Assembly: GCF_020085105.1 (NCBI RefSeq)
Contig: NC_058045.1
Coordinates: 9,751,833-9,815,832, forward strand
DNA: 64,000 nucleotides
DNA from: Siniperca chuatsi
Taxonomy: Eukaryota; Chordata; Actinopteri; Centrarchiformes; Sinipercidae
Reading direction: 5' to 3'
Below the pieces are notes generated by a model that was not told the origin of the DNA, ran no database searches, and saw only the letters and a list, made by a program, of their open reading frames with translations. The position numbers and the translations under genes were made by a program. Below, in pieces: positions 12,054-24,199 of this stretch. Within the stretch, counting starts at the first letter, position 1. Every line of letters begins with the position of its first letter.

Positions 12054-14765
12054 GACCTTGCACCCCTCCCCTCCCCCAATGCCTTGGCTCCTCCTTGTGC
12101 CTACAGTGGGAAACAAAAGCGTCACTCCATCCAAAGAAAAGCCTGACATGGTTGTTAGTCATCATCATATCCTCCATCTACAGACAAAACAGACACGTGA
12201 AAAAGAGAAAACACTATCTAGCAACTCGGTTGGCTCTTTGTGGAGTGGACTCCACCATCAGCCATTTCCAATGCAGTGCGATCTAGCATCTTTTTCCACC
12301 CTTTATTTTTCTTTTTGTAAGGAGTGCCAAGGAGTTAAGGAATCATGTGTAGTTTTAGTACATTCTGTGATGTGTTTTTTGTTCTATTGCAACGTCTTCT
12401 TGAGTGACACGCCCGTGGCTGCTGGTGAATTGTTTCGTGCTTTTCTTTTCGCCATTCTAGCCTGGATTGAGAGACACTCAGTGGGGATGTGCGGCACTTT
12501 TGTGATTTACACATGTCAAACGGCAAAAGACACAGGCTCCGGTCTCTCGTGCAGACAGTCTTCTGCATGTGACTGTACATATTTAGTGTATCATAAGTGA
12601 AAACAAACTATTTCTTCTACTGTAAATGTGTAATTCTTCACTTTTTTTCTTTTATTTTTCGGTTAGTGCTCTCAGGACTCTTAACACATAATTGAAGGAA
12701 TGATGGTTGTGATGAGTTCCTTGGACGTTGCTGTTGAGGATTTGACGCCATCAAGTTCTCTTCGCAGTCGTCCAATCAGGTGGATCTCTTTCACTTTCAT
12801 TAGATTGCTAGATTTCGAATTTTGAACAAGAAGGTCACCATATCCCATTTTTCAGGCCTTCTTTGTTCAAGGTCCCCTTTTTCATCTTTTTTTTTAAATT
12901 TGTCTTGCTAAAATCATGTTTTGCTCATGTTGTGTAACAAGCTAGATGAGGTAAACAGTCATGGGAACAGAAAGGGAAGATCTCCTCGTTTGGTACACCT
13001 TTTTATTGTCTTTACCGATTTTTGTTTTTGATAATGAAGAATAAATAACCACTAACTGAAGCTGATGATGATTCTACCTGTTCAGATATGAAGAGGAGGG
13101 CAAGTGAAGGATGCTGTGGCTTAGTTAAGAAGTGAGAGTGTATCATGTTACAGTTAGTTTACATGAGTGTGGAAATAAATTTAAAAATGACTCCAGTGTG
13201 GATGTACAAAAAAAAGAAGATTAAATCATTCTATTATTCTTCCGATAGCAAATCTAAGAACTTTTCAATGTGGGCATGCAGACACATTTATTAAATGTGA
13301 CTATTAATTGACCAAGGTCTGTAATATTTGTATGTCACTCAACACTATTTACTTTGACAGCTATTAATGTCTTAAAACAAGTGCACGGAGTAGTGTAACG
13401 CACTTGCAGTTTGTCCTGGTCAGATTTCATCATGGACTGAATCCCCTTAAGAGCTCATGAGTGCAGGCCTCAGTGTGAGTTTACATCAGCGTGCCATAAA
13501 ACTTTATACAGCTGATCTTTGTGCACAGGTTTTATAAAATACAGGAAGCACCTGTAACATTTCTGGAGCCACTTTAAATGGAAGAAATGAAGGAGTTGTG
13601 ATCTCAGGTGTTTTCTTCCTCCCCTCGCTGCAGCATAGCATGAGGGGCATTTTGGAAAATGATAGCATGATAATATTAACTGAGAGGATATGATAATCTG
13701 GTCAAGATATGTTGTGCAAAATCCCAGGAATTATTTACCGTGCAAACATTTCACCCACCAATAGTATTTGGCAAGTGGGGGAAAAGTTTGCCACAGACAA
13801 AAAAAACTTTGGGCATTTTGCATCATATATTTGGCAAGGGACGTTTTTTTGTGCTCTGACTTAATTTTATCCTGGCATTTTTATTTTTAAATGCATGCAA
13901 TACTAATCACAACTAATATCTCACAACACTGTCATTATGGTTGTAATAATCACACATGTGCTCTGGAGGGGACATTAAAAATAATGTGTCTCACAGTTTA
14001 TTTCATGCGACAGATGAATTAGGCAGGTCGGTGGTTGCTATAACTTCTCATGTCTGTACAAAATGGAGGTCTTTTTAAATTTCATCTTCTAGGCTGGATC
14101 TCGTCTCTTAAGCCTAGAGAATTTACATGTAAACTTGTACAATACTTCGAAAATTTGCATTTCATTTGAAAATGAAAACTACATTTTGATACATCCGTTT
14201 CATTTTTTGTATTCTAATTCCAGAGTAAGTTGTTCAAAGATGTTCATATGTGACAAACTTTCCTTTCTTCTAAGTTATTTATGTTCTTATATGTGCTAGT
14301 TGAAATGGAGTTTGTTTATGATACTTTTCTCCACCATCATCAATGGTAAAAACAATTCAGGGTGATGGAGTAAACGTTACATTTTAATTTTTGTCTTCGT
14401 TATCCTGTGGCATGGTTTGGGTAGAAGAGCAGAAGAATAATGCCTGTAAATTTACTTTCTTTTTAATTTCGTAGTCTTGGTAAAAAGTTTTTAGATAAAC
14501 GTGCACTGAAAATGTCCAAATTGAGTTGAAATGTTGTAGGTGATGTAGGCCGAAAGAACACAAGATTAAAAAGTAATACTACTGTCTGATTTTAATGTTC
14601 ACTGTGTTTTATACAGTATCGGAAATTTTTGTTCACTTTGAACATTTTTACTAAAAAAAAAAAAAGATTTCAAATTGTATTGTGCAAAGAGATGTAATTT
14701 TTGGAGTACTTGAAATGCATTAATTAAAAGATTCGTTCAAAATAAAATAGACCCCTGTTTACTGT
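12054..14765 (+). other. adam10: adam10 3' untranslated region
   Basis: AT-rich non-coding sequence following the stop. It holds three AATAAA signals, at 13040-13045, 13174-13179 and 14741-14746. The last is followed by a GT-rich stretch (about 14768-14785) typical of a cleavage site, so the longest 3' UTR would be about 2.7 kb. A 180-codon open frame at 12058-12600 has no recognisable protein and is treated as chance. Confidence 0.7.
14741..14746 (+). terminator. adam10: adam10 distal polyadenylation signal
   Basis: AATAAA followed about 25 bases later by TG-rich sequence. It is the last such signal before a dispersed repeat begins at about 14848. Confidence 0.65.
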
Positions 14766-17700
14766 CTGTAATGTGTGCTCTCTTTGGCTTTTTCTATTCT
14801 TTTGCTGCAGTTTTAGTTGTATATACAGATGTTTAATGTACAAGGAGTACCCCTCTGCCTGTGAAAACAGTTGTATAATGTCCTCTGGGGATCTGGAAGA
14901 GAAAATAACCCTGATGATGTCATCATTGTTTCAGATTGGCCTTAAAACTTAAAAATGTACAAAACAACGCCTGTGTTCCAAACTTTTGTTGTGGAGTTTG
15001 AAAGATATAGGCATTTAACAGTCAGGAAGGGTCTAAGAAAAGATACTATTGAGTTGCATTATGGGAAGTACAAGTTTCAGTGTGTTTGGACCTTGATCCA
15101 TATTAGGGACTAAAAGTTAAGATATCTGAACCTCATTAATTTTGAGCATTTTACAGTTTCTCCATAAAGCTCCCTGCTCACCAAATAAAGGCTTGTTGGA
15201 GCTGCTGAATCTCAGACTTAGTAAAACAAAATATATAGGAAAAACATCTACACTCCAATCTGCAGTATATATTTATTGAGGCAAGATTTCAGTCAGAGAT
15301 CTTCAAGCATCAACAGGAAAAAAGTGAGCATAGTATCTAGATAATGACGATGCTGATGCTCGAAGGTCTCTGACCTAAATTTAACTGTGATAAGTCCATA
15401 TTGCAGAGATCAAAGTGTGCAGATGCATTTCTTAATTTTTTTTTTAACTTATAATCTGTTTAAGTTGTATCCTGAATTTAGACTTTACTGTGGTACATTC
15501 CTAAATATTGTTAAGTTCCTGTAAAGTTGTTCACTCATTTGAATGTAGTAGTGGGGCGCCCACAACAGAGGGAGTAGCTGCTGCTGTCTGTGACGTGTTG
15601 GGACCGGGGGTTTTGGAGCTGCCTGCGAGTCACCAACATCAGCACCACAAAGCCACATGCAGTTCCTCATCCCCTCTGTTTCCATCGAACGGTACTTCAG
15701 CCGTTATTGACAACTTCAGCCTCGGAACTCCAAATAGTGTGTGGGCTCAGTAATGCTCTATTTATTTGAGTGAAATTGGCAGAGGGAAATGCAGCCCCTC
15801 AGACACTTTTATTTTCCTTAGTCACATGGCCGCTTGCTGTAATGTCCTGCCCAAGTAAGCAGTTTATTCCCAGTATAATCCATGTGTTTGATACACACTC
15901 TATTATTCATTGCCTATACCTATTGATTACTTTTTCCTCATGAGTGTGTTTGATGATGTAACAACCACTGGAAAGTGTATGTCAGATCCTGGAAGCACCC
16001 ATTTGCACATGCAATGGAATGTGGCCTGCAATTGATTTTCAATGCGGATCCTCAGCTGCAGCCGCTGGTTGTGACATGAACGAGCACAGTCACCCACAAC
16101 AAGAGTTTAGTTTCAATATTTTCTAGATAATGCAGGCGAGGTGAGTTGTATTCCAGGAAGTTTATATTGTTGTTTTTACTGATGCTGCAGTCCATTTTCT
16201 CACAGTTATCTTCAAGCTGATGTCACTCTGTGCCTAAAACAATGTCCTAGCAGAGGGGGCAATGTTACTAACACTGGTCAGTATGCTACATTTGGAGTTT
16301 CAGCTCTGAGCAAGGAGCTGACGTCACAGCCGATAAGCAGCACCCTTTGTCTCCGCGTGCACGGACAAAGCGTGATTGTAAAAGTGGCACCGGCCTGCTG
16401 AGTGGCACCCAGACTGAACTGAGTGGCAGCTAACACTCGCACCAATGAGCAGCTGACCCTGAAGTGCAATACAAAGAATGGAAACAGTGGCAGCAAAGAA
16501 TATAACTCCCAGTTCATTGTTCAGTATCAGATAATGCCCACTAGATTATCAATTATCTGACTCTGTGCAGTCAGTCTGCATAGATTTAGTCAGATTTAGT
16601 TAGTATGTTTCATGAAAACATTAGCTGCTGCAAGAAATAAAGTGACTAGTCATTACAATATGCTGCCAGTTGAAGGAATCCCCACCTGTTATTATCAAAT
16701 CAAGTCTTTCCTTTAATTCAAACAACCTACAGACATCCTAATATTAATACATATCAGTTTAATTAAAGGTAACAGCTGCTTTGAAGTAACAGCCTCATAT
16801 TGAACGTATTTGGTGTGTCCATGTGATTTCACAGAGACAAGGAGACTTTTACAGAGCCAGTTCTCAGAATACTGTTTCTTTTTTTTATGTTGAGAAGCCC
16901 GTCACTAACATCGTCCCACATCATTCAAAGCCTGGCCTGTAGGTGAGAGATCACTTGCACCTACACATTAAGTCCAAATAAAACATTTGACTTATTGTTG
17001 CTTCGTTTAGATGTTTGACTTTAACTGTGCAGAATGATGAAATGTGCAGCGTTTGACACTAGATGGATGTTTTCAAATTCTTCTATCTATGGGAAAAAGT
17101 TTCTCTGTTTTAAGGTGTGCACATGGAAGCCAATCATGGTTCAATATGCAACTTATACAGGTGTGATGTGGAAATTTAAAACCTTGAATCTTTTCAGTGT
17201 CCAGCAGTTGAACATTTGAAATGAATAATATTCGCATGTTCATAGTTTCTGGATTTTTTAGTGAGGGAGGAGTAGATTTTAGTAACTTTTCTGTGGAGTC
17301 TGGAGGGGATCATCAAGTAAACTTTTGAATTCAGTGGAGTCACCGCCTGAGGTTCCTGGTAGAGTTCAAATCGGACATCCCTGTGAATCAGATCATCTTT
17401 GATCTGCAAATGGGTAATAATTAGAGTAATCAGCTCATGCAGGAAATATTTTACAGCATAATGCTCTGAGCTGACACTGTAAGGTGATAATCATCCTCTG
17501 CAATCCTAACAACTAAACACAAATGATCCATCGCTTGTGTCGGTGAAGGTGTTCAATTTTAGACTAATAAATGTACTTCATACATTCATGTCTGCTTTTA
17601 CTGTCCTCTTTCACTTTATCACATAGACAATTAAAGCCTACACAACAATTTAAGGGATGTATGAGGATATACTCGGTAATGGTGTAAATGCTGAGAGGAA

Positions 17701-18224
17701 CATTACATCAACAAACTCAGTTGGCTTAACTGCAGTTTTCAGTGATAAATGCAAAAGATGATGGAGTATCCGATATGACTCCCTGAAGTGAAATATCTCT
17801 TATGAAATCGATATTTGTAGAAACTTTAATGTAGACAAAACAACACTGAGTAAAATACAAATATTAATAGTCAACAGGAGGTTTGCAATAGAAGAAAAGA
17901 ATTATAAGTTAAAACAAAAAAAACAAAAAAGTTTTAAGTGAATATACAGATAATATCATCACAACCACTGAAGAAAATGGGAGCAAACCTAAAATGAGAC
18001 TGGCAGGCGTGTAAAACTATTAGTCCAGTACCAATTGTTTCCAAGTGAATAGAGCCAAAGGGTATTTTGCGTCTAATATCTATAATACAGTATTTACAAC
18101 ATGAAAAGTCATAACAATGTGAAGCACACATGACTGAGAATGTGTTTATGAAACATGAAACATAAAAAGTTAAATCGCAGATCGCTTATTTATCTGCAGT
18201 TTTTCTATCTAAAACGTTTCCTAA
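14766..18224. other. Intergenic region, adam10 to aqp9 (convergent 3' ends)
   Basis: No gene recognised. About 14848-15170 is a dispersed repeat (see repeat entry). A GC-richer patch at 15540-15760 is open on both strands but matches nothing I know. A perfect palindromic CRE-type motif TGACGTCA lies at 16319-16326 within a second GC-richer patch. The rest is AT-rich. In human, LIPC lies between these two genes; no lipase exon was seen here. Confidence 0.6.
14848..15170. repeat. Dispersed repeat R3, copy 1, just past adam10
   Basis: Shares AGTTGTATAATG, TATTGAGTTG.ATTATGGGAA and ACTAAAAGT blocks, in the same order, with 28670-28972. Confidence 0.7.
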
Positions 18225-18475
18225 TTTATTTTACTTTGTGTTTTGACACAATGTTGTCAATGTGAATGTTCTAATGTTGTCAACACTGAGCTGAAAAGCT
18301 TGTCTCTGCAGAGCATAAAGTCAAGCAGAAGAGTAACTACAGCCTATCCTGCTATTAACGGATTTGCCAAAGAGAGCTCACTGACAGAGGAAGCCTTGTG
18401 TGGTGTTCCACTTCACCTGACTGACAGTAAAACAGCTGATTCTAACCAGTTAGTCCTGGAGGTTAATATCCTTTT
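18225..18475 (-). other. aqp9: aqp9 3' untranslated region
   Basis: Short sequence after the stop codon, ending at a minus-strand AATAAA (18225-18230). The exact cleavage point is not determined. Confidence 0.5.
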
Positions 18476-21400
18476 TTAGCTCATGGTGATCATCTCATAT
18501 TTATCCTTCAGACTGATGTCCTCGTCCTCCTCATCTTCCTCGTCCTCCTCCTCCTCTTCGTGGGGCTTCTCCGGCTCATCACGGTGGTGGTGCAGCTCAA
18601 TGAACAGGTAGTAGATGACGGCCGCGACTACGCCCCCCACCATGGGCCCCACCACAGGGATCCACCACCAGTAGTCTGCAGTGCTAAAAGGAAGCATAAA
18701 AAGAAAGAAAAGGAAAGAGTTAAATACGTCTCTGGCAGTCTCACAAGCAGCTGACAGGGAGGCCACTGTAGGTCACTGATGCTTCACAAGCATCGACTGC
18801 ATCTGTCAAGTGCATGTGACATTATATAAGTAGCTCAGGTCTGTTTACTTCAATACAAAAATTTGATTAAGAAATCTAATAAAAGGATCCAATTTGGAGG
18901 ATTTGAAAGTCAGGCATATATATATATATAGATATATATATATATATTTGTGCGTGTGTGTGTGTGTGTATACTGTATATATCATAATTTATCAGCTGTC
19001 TAGTTATCCCTTTATTTATTATTGGATTGAATTCATTTAAAAAAAGATAGGATGTAATTCTTTAAATAACCAAAATCACTTTTCACAATGACATAAAATA
19101 ACCTACATAAAGTTAGACAAACAAACATAACATCCAATTGCTGAAAATTAAGCAGTAACATTTATTTTTGTTCTTTTTGTTCATTCTGCCATTATGGACT
19201 CATAATGTAGCTGGATTACAATTCATTAGTCCACATCTAACATTTTATGCATACAATCCAAAGTCTAACAAGAATAATACTATATAAGTTAATAAAATTA
19301 TATGTGTTCCCTTCAGATGTAACATATTTATTCCATATTTTTTTATGGTTAAAATGTTTCCTGTTTTTTTTTTAATAACATTTTGTCATATGACATTGTA
19401 CTAAATAATAACTCTATCCAGTTTTTAAATGATGGTGTATTTGGACTCCATTCTCCAAGGACCAACCTGATCATTGCAACAAGACCCACACATAACATAA
19501 TAGCCTGCATCTGATTTACATGCGAGAAATCGCACAAAAGACTTAACATGAAAAAAATTGAGAAAAAATCTGGATCTTTCTTCCTCTGCTGTACATTTAC
19601 CTGAAGACCTCCATCCCCCATCCTGCTACAGCTGTGAACAGTCGGGGTCCCAGGTCTCTGGCAGGGTTCAGGGGGTAGCCACAGTTCAGCCCCATGGACA
19701 CACCAATGGCCATGATGATCAGACCAATAGCCAGCGGCTCCACGCCTTTGGGAGCTCCAATGTTTCCACCATCAATGATAGCCAGGATGCACAAGACCAG
19801 CATACCTGTCCCCACCACCTGCAGGAGCAGATCGTCATTTGTTTAATAAACTGCAGAGTTTAGGCAGGTTACAGGATCAACAGTACTTTTAAAAACATTG
19901 GTAACCTCACAATTACAGCGGCGATTAATTTTCTTTTCCCTCATTATTTTTATTTCATGTAATTCTGTTTCTGTTTCTTCTGATCAACAGAGGTCTTTGT
20001 ATAAGCTCTTGGCTTCCTACCTCTCCCGGACAAGCTTTTGTTTACTTTAAATTCATGTATATCTGAGTATATGTAGGTAAAAGTGTGTATGTATATACAG
20101 TATATGAATGTCTTTGTGTAGATATCATATTTTTTATAATAATGTTTTTTTTAATAAATAAAATATGTAGAATTAACCTGTATAGTAGTCAGGCTGTATG
20201 GGTACATTAAAATCACATTTGCAACAATCTGGATATGTATCACTAAAACAAGTAAATCTAATCTTAATTGTTCAAATCTAGGTTTTAACTGCTATTTATT
20301 ATTTAAACAAAAAGTATTTAGGGACTGCAACCTGTACAGCACCACTGTTACACAGATATTCAAAAGGAAATATTAACATAAGCACAGTCACACTGTTTAG
20401 ACTTATCTCAGTGGTTCACCTGATGTGGTTTTCAACAGTTTTAAGCTGGTAGACGTGTTATTTTTGGATCACTGCGCAGACTAAAAAGACGGAAAATGGT
20501 GTTAAGTATAGATTTGACCTACCAGTGAATGCCAGGAAATGGGTCATTAGACCCAAAACTAAGCAAAAGACAGGGTGTTCACAGACTAAATGGGACAATC
20601 AATTTTGCATTAGCTACATTTGCCAGACTTCGCAGTATTTAGAGCCTGAATGGGAACGGCGATGCACAAGAGGGGTCATTGGGTCACAGCAACCAGAGCA
20701 CACCTGATCGATGAAGCCGCCGAGGGCTGACAGGTGTCTCGCAGGGTAGGAAGCAAAGATGTGACCTGTTGCATTGATTCCCGTCACTGACAGAATCCCA
20801 CTGGTGAAGTCCATGAAAGCATCTGTGAGGAGGACAAATCGATGGTTGTAACTGTGCACAGGGATCCATTAGTATCTTACATTGATGAACATGCAGCTGA
20901 AGTATTTTCACTGTGACAGCAGAATGATGACACTTCCCGTTTTAAGAGTGTTGGCTCTTTTTCAAGTTTGGGAGAAACTAAGCTTTTGGAGATCATTACC
21001 AACTGTTATGGTTTAATATGCATGTGTAAAGGAATAAAGCTCAGGTGTATTCACCGTGGTATAACCCAAAGACTGCAGCAGCTCCAGCAAAAGCACCAAG
21101 AAACTGAGCGATGACATAGAAGGGAAACTTCCAGATCTTCAGTTTGCCCAGAATCACCATGGCCAGAGACACAGCAGGGTTCACATGGCCCCCTGGGACG
21201 GAGGACAAAGCAGAGAGTGAGAGAGGCGCCGTGGGTGGGGGTGGCTGGCCGGCATGATATTCTCTCCATCATTAGCGATGCTGTCACATTTACGAGGGGC
21301 AGCAGAAGGGAAGTGGCCCCCGGGGCGGTGCAGGGTTTTGTTATGTATGTTCACAAGCAAAGAGGCAGAATGATGGTCACATATTAGACATTCAACCTAT

Positions 21401-22749
21401 AAGTCAAAAAAACAAAAGGGAGCATTATTCTGGTCCTATTTTTAATCAAGCTGTGCTCACATACTGCAAGTTTTTAATTTTTAAAAACATATTAAAAATC
21501 TGTGAGCAATCTGTCTTCTGTTATAGAATCTATTTGGTCCTTGCTCAGATAAGCAATCTCGTTTGGGACCGAGTCTGGTCTCTGTCAGAGACAGATGAAC
21601 ATAGCCTATGATCAATGGAGTTTGCAGGACATTCAGTGCCCAGGGTTATGTATGACCTCAGAGAGGCTGTGCACTAGCACTAACCAATCAATGGTCAGTC
21701 CACATTTATTGAATCTGGACAGAGAGCTGGCACGTTCCTGCTGACACTGGAGCCGTGGAGGTGGCACATGGCTGGACAGGAAGCCATAAAGTTACTGTAG
21801 ATTATTACAAGATGCAAGCCTCCTGAGTAACAATGTTTTCATTACAACAGATACAAGCAAGCTGTCAGACTGTATATGTTCTGGCACAGGTTGTTTGTAT
21901 TAATTATGAATTATTTCAATGCATCATAGAGTCTGTAGTGCTAAACAGTAGATCAAATAGAAGAAGCTGAATATGCAAACAACAAACTGTTAACAACTAT
22001 ATTATTAAAACTGATGATGTTTTTCTGTTGATTTGACAGGATGTTAATACCAAGTAGAGTAGGAAATTGATCTCAACAACATCCATTGGCAATTATTCAT
22101 TAAATTGTATTGCACGTGCATTAAATTCACAGTACCATATCAAAGACTGCTAGTGGAGTGTGCTGGCTCATGTGAGACAAGTTCTACTTGAGTGGAAATA
22201 AACAATTAGTTGCAGAAGTTCATTAAATCACATTTACCTGACACTCCACCAGCAACATACGCTGCCATCATCAGTCCTACAGAGAATCCGATGTGGATGG
22301 TGAGAGGCTCACCCAGGGTGTTTCGACTGAGGACGGTCTGAGCGACTGAGCCACATCCAAACAACTGACAAACAGAGAGGAAGAGAACATCAGCTTTTCA
22401 CTGACAATCTGTTAAATTGACTTACATCACTTTTCAAAGATAACATCATGAAATGCAGATATGGAACAAGAACATTTCTGAGCATAGGTTTGAGCAGTCT
22501 GGAGCACAACACTTAACTGAAATTAGCATATAAACAAGATCTCAGACTTCACACAACAACTTCTAAAGCAAACATATTGTGTAAAGTGAAAAGTTTATAT
22601 AATACAAAGTACAGTAATACAGTTTTATAATACTAAATGCTACTTACAACCAAAACAAATGTTCCCAGGAATTCTGCCAGGAATTCCTTGAGTATTCCAT
22701 GTTTGAGAGCGCAGTGTTGCCTCATGCTTCTCTTGTGTTGTGTTTCCAT
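18476..22749 (-). CDS. aqp9: Aquaporin-9 (aquaglyceroporin)
   Basis: Membrane channel for water, glycerol, urea and other small neutral solutes. Six exons on the minus strand: 22749-22648, 22364-22238, 21192-21055, 20822-20704, 19818-19601, 18683-18476. Internal exon sizes of 127, 138, 119 and 218 bases are those I know for aquaglyceroporin genes. The product is 303 residues from the first ATG, or 295 from a second in-frame ATG at 22725-22723; human AQP9 has 295. The two pore motifs are NPA at 81-83 and NPARD at 213-217; the Asp after the second motif marks aquaglyceroporins. Loop C carries the sequon NAT. An in-frame TGA lies just upstream of the first ATG. The C-terminus holds a run of 14 acidic residues (about 18518-18559). 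Similarity to AQP9 is strongest around FATYP/FASYP, NPAR and WWW(V/I)PVVGP. Other aquaglyceroporins (AQP3, 7, 10) fit less well, and the neighbours support aqp9. Confidence 0.95.
18915..18970. repeat. (TA)n/(TG)n microsatellite in aqp9 intron 5
   Basis: An interrupted TA run is followed directly by a TG run, so it is a compound dinucleotide repeat. Confidence 0.9.
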
Positions 22750-23860
22750 GTATCACTGTGCCAACTGCTGTTAAAACTACCAGATGTCCAGCAGTGTGAA
22801 CCTCTGGAGTTGATCAGAGCTCTCATGTCAAATCTCCACCTCTGCCCGACTGCAGCCTTTCAGCACAGACCATTGATCCATTTGTACAACCATCACACTC
22901 CTCTTGTACGCCTTGTGTTAACACACAACAGAGTTTCACAGCAGAGGACAGGCAGAGTGATTGACAGGTGTGATTTGTATTGTATCTCAATTAAACACAA
23001 ATTCAAATCAGATTTTCTTTATTTGTGTGTGTAGTCACCAGTACAGTACACATTCAAGGTACTTGTACTTTACATTTGTGTGTTTCCATTTTAATGCAAC
23101 TTTATACTTCTACTCCACTACATTTGTCTGACAACTTTAGTTACTAGTTACTTTTCAGATCACAATGTATCATACCTTTCCTGTCCAGTGAAAACCATGT
23201 ATCTCCAAATTTTCCGATTTAGAATAAAAACATTTCTGATAAACTGAAGGATTAAGCATTTCCTTTATGGGTTACGATCTCCTACTTCTTAAGATAAATA
23301 AACAATTTAAAGCCCCCTTGGTTTAGCTGGAAAATGCATCGTCACAAAGCTGAAAACAGGGCTGTTTTTCTGAGCTCATGAAAAGTTGACGTTTTAGAGA
23401 TACGTGGTTCTCACAGGACAGCGACAATACAAACATATGATCGTATAGAATATGATGCATTGCTGTAGATTAAACAGTATATAAAGTAGTTAAAATCAGC
23501 CATAAACATCTACAGCTGTAAAATGCAACACACACATCAATGCAGCAGTAATATTAATCCAACAACATCATATACAATAGGAAAACACTGACAGGGTCCA
23601 TTTTTCTGCATAATGAGTACTTTCACTTTTGATACTTTAAGTAAACTTTGCTGCTAATACTTAAGTAAAGTTTTGAATGCAGGACTTTTACTTGTAGTGG
23701 AGTATTTTCAGTGTTGTATTGCTACTTTTAGTAAAGTAAAGGATCTGAAGACTTCTACCACCACTGGTAGTCACAGACAAACATCATACAGATGGATTTA
23801 TTTCAAGAGTTTCTGGAGGTGTATAAACATGAGGGAATGTTGGAAACGCATTGCAATACA
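22750..23860. other. Region between aqp9 start and cgnl1 end
   Basis: aqp9 upstream sequence, then a dispersed repeat covering about 23034-23767. The aqp9 promoter must lie in 22750 to about 23030; no TATA box or CpG island is obvious. Human ALDH1A2 and the MYZAP/POLR2M group sit in the matching interval and are absent here. Confidence 0.6.
23034..23767. repeat. Dispersed teleost repeat, family with CAGTGGTGG terminus (copy 1)
   Basis: Starts in sequence about adding up tacttgtactttac-type motifs and ends TACCACCACTG at 23765. That end is the inverted form of the start of the copy at 26471. It shares internal blocks with the copies at 26471 and 37370. No coding potential, so a non-autonomous DNA element is likely. 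Confidence 0.7.
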
Positions 23861-24199
23861 TTTATTCATTATTTTAAGATTTGAATTAACTCACACCGCA
23901 AAAGGAATAACTTAGGGAACAAATCAATCAATGTGAGTAAAGGTAAATAAGCGAGTTTCTCTGTTGCATTGTAAAACATCAGTTTGTCAGATATTGTAGT
24001 TATACATGTTGCCACAAGAAGTCAGCCTTGGCAAGGTGACATGCTATTCACAACTGGAAACATTATGAAAACGCACCTGAGTTGTTAATGGAATTATGTT
24101 GAATTATGATATCAAGGATTCCTCACAGTTAAGTCCAACGTCACTTAATAAAGTCCAGAAATGACTGTTGGACAGCATTTTGTTTTTATCACACGTCAG
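23861..24199 (-). other. cgnl1: cgnl1 3' untranslated region (probable)
   Basis: Follows the cgnl1 stop codon. A minus-strand AATAAA lies at 23861-23866. Other weaker signals are nearby, so the 3' end is approximate. Confidence 0.45.

Noticed and set aside
11826-12149. 107-codon minus-strand frame
   Set aside because: Antisense of the repetitive adam10 tail exon; the Leu/Val-rich reading is a by-product of the GC-rich repeat.
12058-12600. 180-codon open frame after the adam10 stop
   Set aside because: Lies in the 3' UTR, composition is that of non-coding sequence, and no protein family is recognisable.
14766-24199. LIPC or ALDH1A2 exons expected from human order
   Set aside because: No lipase catalytic (GxSxG) or aldehyde dehydrogenase motif was seen in any reading of the gaps or introns.
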